A stretch of DNA of 9,627 nt from Caldifarciminota bacterium (GTDB lineage: Bacteria; Hydrothermota; E44-bin80). Made by a program: the position numbers and the translations under genes. Positions within the stretch are counted from its first letter, which is position 1. Each line of letters begins with the position of its first letter. The stretch is taken from contig JAGMEZ010000422.1 in assembly GCA_023127905.1 (NCBI GenBank), positions 1-9,627 on the forward strand, in the 5' to 3' direction. Below the pieces are notes generated by a model. The model was not told the DNA's origin, made no database searches, and saw nothing but the letters and a program-made list of their open reading frames with translations. This document shows positions 7,184 to 9,627 of this stretch, in pieces.

Positions 7184-7212
7184 AATATACAATAAATAAA
7201 ACTTGATGTCAA
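7184..7212 (-). promoter_or_regulatory. Strong sigma70-type promoter of the lipoprotein-receptor-exbBDD-tonB operon
   Basis: On the minus strand a perfect TTGACA (7212-7207) is followed after exactly 17 nt by TATATT (7189-7184), 5/6 to the consensus TATAAT. The predicted start of transcription is near 7177, leaving a leader of about 39 nt. A 12-bp palindrome CTTGA-CA-TCAAG (7213-7202) covers the -35 box and could be an operator. The promoter lies in the 82-nt gap after the membrane-protein gene, the largest gap between 9627 and 430, and marks the operon boundary. Confidence 0.8.
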
Positions 7213-7220
7213 GCAAAAAG

Positions 7221-7571
7221 TTAATGGCTTGTCCAGACATTGTAAATAACACCGCCCAGGAGACTCAGGACTCCTGCAGCAAGAATTGAAATGGATTCAT
7301 ATGTCCCAATTTTTAAGGAATTTACAATGAGTATAAATAGATCCCCTGGATCAGCAGCTCTCAGTGCGGGGAAGAAAAAACCCACTTTCACAAAATGTAG
7401 AAAAGTACCGATTATAAGCACTATACCACCCATAAATGGGAATACCCAAATGCCTGTCTTTCTGATAATTTTTAGTAATCTTTTTATTATTAATCCATTC
7501 ACAATGAAAGAGAATGCAAAAAGAAGTATACCAACAGCGAAAAGTATTTCAGCAAAAATATTTGGTCTCAT
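7221..7571 (-). CDS. Small three-helix inner-membrane protein, unknown function
   Basis: A 116-residue hydrophobic protein with membrane helices at about 6-29, 42-63 and 90-112. A basic cytoplasmic loop (KRLLKIIRKTG, 30-40) separates helices 1 and 2, and a loop of about 25 residues (ALRAADPGDLF) separates helices 2 and 3. I do not recognise the family. It looks paralogous to the neighbour at 7575-7952: both have a basic RK-x(3)-W stretch before helix 2, a Gly-rich helix 2 and a closing G-[IV]-LSL helix. The ATG follows the neighbour's stop by 3 nt, with AAGGGGTGAT overlapping that gene's end, so the two are probably translated together. It is the last gene before the promoter of the receptor operon. 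A membrane anchor or sensor for the roadblock proteins upstream is possible, judging only by position. Confidence 0.78.
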   Translation of the reverse strand: MRPNIFAEILFAVGILLFAFSFIVNGLIIKRLLKIIRKTGIWVFPFMGGIVLIIGTFLHFVKVGFFFPALRAADPGDLFILIVNSLKIGTYESISILAAGVLSLLGGVIYNVWTSH

Positions 7572-7574
7572 TAA

Positions 7575-7952
7575 TCACCCCTTCTTTGGTTTTACGACAC
7601 CATAGAACTTTAAGGCTGCAGCAAGAGAAAGTATACCCGATAAGAAAAATATACCATAAGCAATCCAGCTCTGGAAGATAGTCATTTTCAAAAAACCTTT
7701 CACCACCGCAGCGTAAGTCTTAATAATTGCAAAAATCAGTATACCGGATGGTGCAATTATCATAAATTGCCAATTTGTTTTCTTTCTCAAAACAATCTCA
7801 TATTTCTTTGCTATGATACTAAAAAGGATTAGACTCAACCACAGTAATATAGCCCCTCCAATCGCAAGAAAGCTTGAAATGTTTTTCCAGAAAACCACTT
7901 CCTCTGGCCATTGTGATTGAAGTGCTGTTAAAAAGAGCATCGTCTTTAACAT
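7575..7952 (-). CDS. Small three-helix inner-membrane protein, unknown function (paralogue of next gene)
   Basis: A 125-residue hydrophobic protein. After an N-terminal segment (MLKTMLFLTALQSQWPEE) that may be a weak signal or re-entrant stretch, membrane helices lie at about 26-48, 63-85 and 93-115, with basic loops at 49-58 (KKYEIVLRKK) and at the C-terminus (KPKKG). I do not recognise the family; no catalytic motif or metal-binding cluster is visible. It has a strong SD (AAAGGAGG) 27 nt after the second roadblock gene and is followed after 3 nt by a similar gene at 7221-7571. The shared basic RK-x(3)-W loop, helix spacing and length suggest a tandem duplication, and the pair may form a hetero-oligomer. 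The alignment is by eye and low in identity. Confidence 0.78.
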   Translation of the reverse strand: MLKTMLFLTALQSQWPEEVVFWKNISSFLAIGGAILLWLSLILFSIIAKKYEIVLRKKTNWQFMIIAPSGILIFAIIKTYAAVVKGFLKMTIFQSWIAYGIFFLSGILSLAAALKFYGVVKPKKG

Positions 7953-7979
7953 GGATGCCTCCTTTATTACTTAGTTATT

Positions 7980-8642
7980 CTAAGATTTTATTAAAGCTAT
8001 TAATTTATCAACCATTTCGCGTGCGTGAGATGGACCTATAAGCATAGCAGATGCCTTTTGAAGGGAAAAACACAAGCTTTGTAGCTCTGAAAATGTTGCA
8101 AATTCAGGTTTTATTTTCATATCAGACATCTGATTGGTAAAAATGGTTTCGCTAAAATCACCAAGGTATTCAGTAAGGATCTCACTCATTTTCTCAAAGA
8201 TAGAGGGAGGAAGTACTGTCTCCTCTTTTTCTGGTTCCTCGATTACTTCTTTTTCCGGAATCTTTAACTTCTCTTTTTCGGTAATCTCAGGAGTTGGCTT
8301 CACTTTCACTTCTTCTTCAACAGGTGGAACCTTGGAGATGAGCTTGTGATATATACTTTCAATACTGTCATAATCTATATCATTTTTAAAAATAATTCCA
8401 CAGTATCCACCATTATATTTATAAATAGAAATCCTTTTATCCTCGCCCTCTAACAAAAACCTGTCAAAAGCAATACCGCCAAGAGCATCCATTGTCTGAG
8501 TCAATACGAGTGCTATCCTTTTAATCCTCGATTCTGGAACACTATATTTCTCTGTGAAAGAAAATAGATTTTCAGTTCCTTTGAAGAAAAATGAACCGAG
8601 GACAATATCATTTTTACTTAGTTCTCGAAGTAATTCTTTCAC
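7980..8642 (-). CDS. Roadblock/LC7-like protein with acidic linker and C-terminal helical domain
   Basis: A 220-residue soluble protein in three parts. Residues 1-104 fit a divergent roadblock/LC7 fold: LGSFFFKGTENLFSF, then a long helix ESRIKRIALVLTQTMDAL, then strands RISIYKYNGGYCGIIF and a closing helix. Residues 105-147 are a Glu/Lys/Pro-rich linker. Residues 148-220 form a helical domain ending SAMLIGPSHAREMVDKLIAL. Roadblock proteins usually dimerise and regulate small GTPases (MglB for MglA) or act as scaffolds. The start is GTG at 8642, overlapping the previous stop by 4 nt (GTGA), with only a weak SD, so translation is probably coupled. The layout matches the upstream protein at 8639-9352, and the IGPxxA motif matches the FGPxxA of the edge gene. 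The exact role is unknown. Confidence 0.75.
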   Translation of the reverse strand: MKELLRELSKNDIVLGSFFFKGTENLFSFTEKYSVPESRIKRIALVLTQTMDALGGIAFDRFLLEGEDKRISIYKYNGGYCGIIFKNDIDYDSIESIYHKLISKVPPVEEEVKVKPTPEITEKEKLKIPEKEVIEEPEKEETVLPPSIFEKMSEILTEYLGDFSETIFTNQMSDMKIKPEFATFSELQSLCFSLQKASAMLIGPSHAREMVDKLIALIKS

Positions 8643-9352
8643 TTTGTTATTCCTAATTTTCCAATGACTATGTGCACCTTCTTTTTCGCCTCAATTGCTC
8701 CAAATTTTTCTACTGCTTTTCTACATAGAGAATCCGTTACAATTTTAGATACTGATGAAATATCTTCCTCCTTCACACCTGGAACCAAAGGCTTGTTAAA
8801 AATCAGCATATCATTATCATAACGGAAGGAATCTATTATCTTCTTACCAATCTCAGTTTCAGAAAACTTCGTCTTAACAATCTCTATCCATTGAGTTTTG
8901 TCTTCCCCTTCACTGAATTCATCAATAAGAAGATTTATCTGCCGAACCTTGCTCTTCAGAAAACGAGATTCCTGACTTAATTCATCGACAAGAGAAACAG
9001 TTACCTTTTCCTCTTCTTTCTTACCTTCCTCAGGTTTTTCAATTTCAAGAATATATTTTATAACTGTATCAAATTTCTCTGTTGGAGCCAATTCACAACC
9101 GACATATCCGCCTTCTTTTACAAGGATTATAAATTTTTGGGTCTCTTTCTCAAGGTAGCTAAACTTCAAACCTTTAACCCCCAGTGAAGATGCTACCACA
9201 TCAAACCCTGAGCCAAAAAAAGCTGTGATGTCCTCTAACATTGGATTTATAACCCCTTCCTGTACAATGACAGAACCATCCTGTGAATTTACAATAATAC
9301 ACCCGGTAACTCCGTTGATAGCAATTATCTTTCTAATAAATTGCTCAAACAT
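8639..9352 (-). CDS. Roadblock/LC7-domain protein with a C-terminal domain shared with the upstream gene
   Basis: A 237-residue soluble protein. Residues 1-104 form a roadblock/LC7 domain: helix MFEQFIRKIIAI, then NGVTGCIIVNSQDGSVIVQE typical of the family's first hairpin, a helix at 38-56, strands GLKFSYLEKETQKFIILVKE and YVGCELAP, and a final helix. An EEGKKEEEK linker (108-116) and a helical region (120-148) lead to a domain at 151-237 that aligns without gaps to the edge gene, with about 24 of 87 identities counted by hand (W155, V159-K160, G169-KKI, D197-I198, F217-G218, K232-L233, T236-K237). It is expected to be cytoplasmic and to act by dimerising or by controlling a GTPase or kinase; no such enzyme is in the window. 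Start ATG overlaps the previous stop by one base (TAATG), and its end overlaps the next gene by 4 nt. Confidence 0.82.
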   Translation of the reverse strand: MFEQFIRKIIAINGVTGCIIVNSQDGSVIVQEGVINPMLEDITAFFGSGFDVVASSLGVKGLKFSYLEKETQKFIILVKEGGYVGCELAPTEKFDTVIKYILEIEKPEEGKKEEEKVTVSLVDELSQESRFLKSKVRQINLLIDEFSEGEDKTQWIEIVKTKFSETEIGKKIIDSFRYDNDMLIFNKPLVPGVKEEDISSVSKIVTDSLCRKAVEKFGAIEAKKKVHIVIGKLGITK

Positions 9353-9627
9353 TATTTCTTAGTTCCGTTTAATTTAGACATAGCAGCATCAAATTTCGTC
9401 TTTGCAAGCATTGGTCCGAATTCTTCCTTGCATCTTTCCTGCAAAATCTTCACTACCTTTGGCAGTACCTGCTCAATATCATTTTTTGAAATATCCATTT
9501 TCTTCTGGGGTTTTAACGTGAGACTTAAACCACTAATGTTTACATTCTCAAGTATTTTCTTTCCTGAACTTTCAGCATGTAAAGTATCCTTTACAAGTTT
9601 CATCCATTCTTTCTCATCAATTCCAAG
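9352..9627 (-). CDS. C-terminal part of a protein sharing the helical domain of the roadblock neighbour (cut by window edge)
   Basis: The frame stays open from the TAA at 9354-9352 to the right window edge, giving at least 91 residues. An internal ATG at 9603 exists but is probably not the start: similarity to residues 151-237 of the next protein begins upstream of it (DEKEW against DKTQW, with the Trp two codons before the ATG block), and its SD is weak. The visible part contains GKKILENVNISGLSLTL, KNDIEQVLPKVVKILQERCK and EEFGPMLAKTKFDAAMSKL. I do not recognise a named family. The upstream part, possibly another roadblock domain or a signalling domain, lies outside the window. The TAATG junction with the next gene implies coupled expression. 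Charged and amphipathic, with no membrane segment seen. Confidence 0.75.
   Translation of the reverse strand, partial: LGIDEKEWMKLVKDTLHAESSGKKILENVNISGLSLTLKPQKKMDISKNDIEQVLPKVVKILQERCKEEFGPMLAKTKFDAAMSKLNGTKK

Noticed and set aside
7194..7213. CTTG-ACAT-CAAG hairpin followed by TTTTATTTATT as a possible terminator of the membrane-protein gene
   Set aside because: The stem is at most 4-5 bp with mixed A-T content. The same bases form a near-consensus promoter, which is the better explanation, although a weak double role cannot be excluded.
7971..7985. Short inverted repeat CTTAG-AATAA-CTAAG at the end of the second roadblock gene
   Set aside because: The stem is only 5 bp and no T-run follows, so it does not support a terminator. 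The next gene has its SD immediately downstream and appears to be in the same transcript.
9601..9603. ATG at 9603 as the start of the right-edge gene
   Set aside because: Similarity to the paralogous domain in the next protein extends upstream of this ATG, and the frame is open to the window edge, so the gene is treated as partial.

Overview
All genes supported in this window lie on the minus strand, so transcription runs from high to low coordinates. The DNA is AT-rich. The proteins point to a Gram-negative (two-membrane) bacterium: a TonB-dependent outer-membrane receptor with an N-terminal carboxypeptidase-regulatory-like domain, a type II lipoprotein, and an ExbB-ExbD-ExbD-TonB energising set. 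The receptor style, the secreted protein at the left edge (TNFGxFGN ... SCEFPGGS ... LFQGxLWIGA motifs) and the tandem roadblock genes suggest an uncultured lineage near the FCB group (for example WOR-3, Zixibacteria, KSB1 or Marinimicrobia). That placement is inferred from family style, with no marker gene to confirm it.

Right block (9627 to 7221): five tightly packed genes. The first is cut by the window edge. It overlaps a roadblock/LC7 protein by 1 nt (TAATG), which overlaps a second roadblock-like protein by 4 nt (GTGA). Two small three-helix membrane proteins follow, and they look like paralogues. The edge gene and the first roadblock protein share a C-terminal domain of about 87 residues, and the second roadblock protein ends in a similar [FI]G[PA]xxA helix motif. 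This block looks like a small-GTPase-type or polarity-type signalling module at the membrane, but no GTPase is visible here.

Middle block (7212 to 430): a near-consensus sigma70 promoter (TTGACA, 17 nt, TATATT) starts an apparent six-gene operon. Its genes are a lipoprotein (Ig-like domain plus NHL-type propeller), a 1022-residue TonB-dependent receptor, ExbB, two ExbD proteins and TonB. Intergenic gaps are 1 to 27 nt and most genes have strong Shine-Dalgarno sites. This is a self-contained outer-membrane uptake or surface system: the lipoprotein is a plausible surface partner of the receptor, and ExbB/ExbD/TonB would supply energy from the proton gradient. The substrate cannot be read from the sequence. 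The receptor carries an unusual acidic insert with EF-hand-like DxNxDG loops, suggesting calcium-stabilised extracellular structure.

Left block (371 to 1): a short AT-rich intergenic region with a probable promoter, then the start of a secreted protein that begins at GTG and runs off the window. I see no tRNA, rRNA, CRISPR, insertion sequence or attachment site, and no gene-free stretch longer than about 130 bases.
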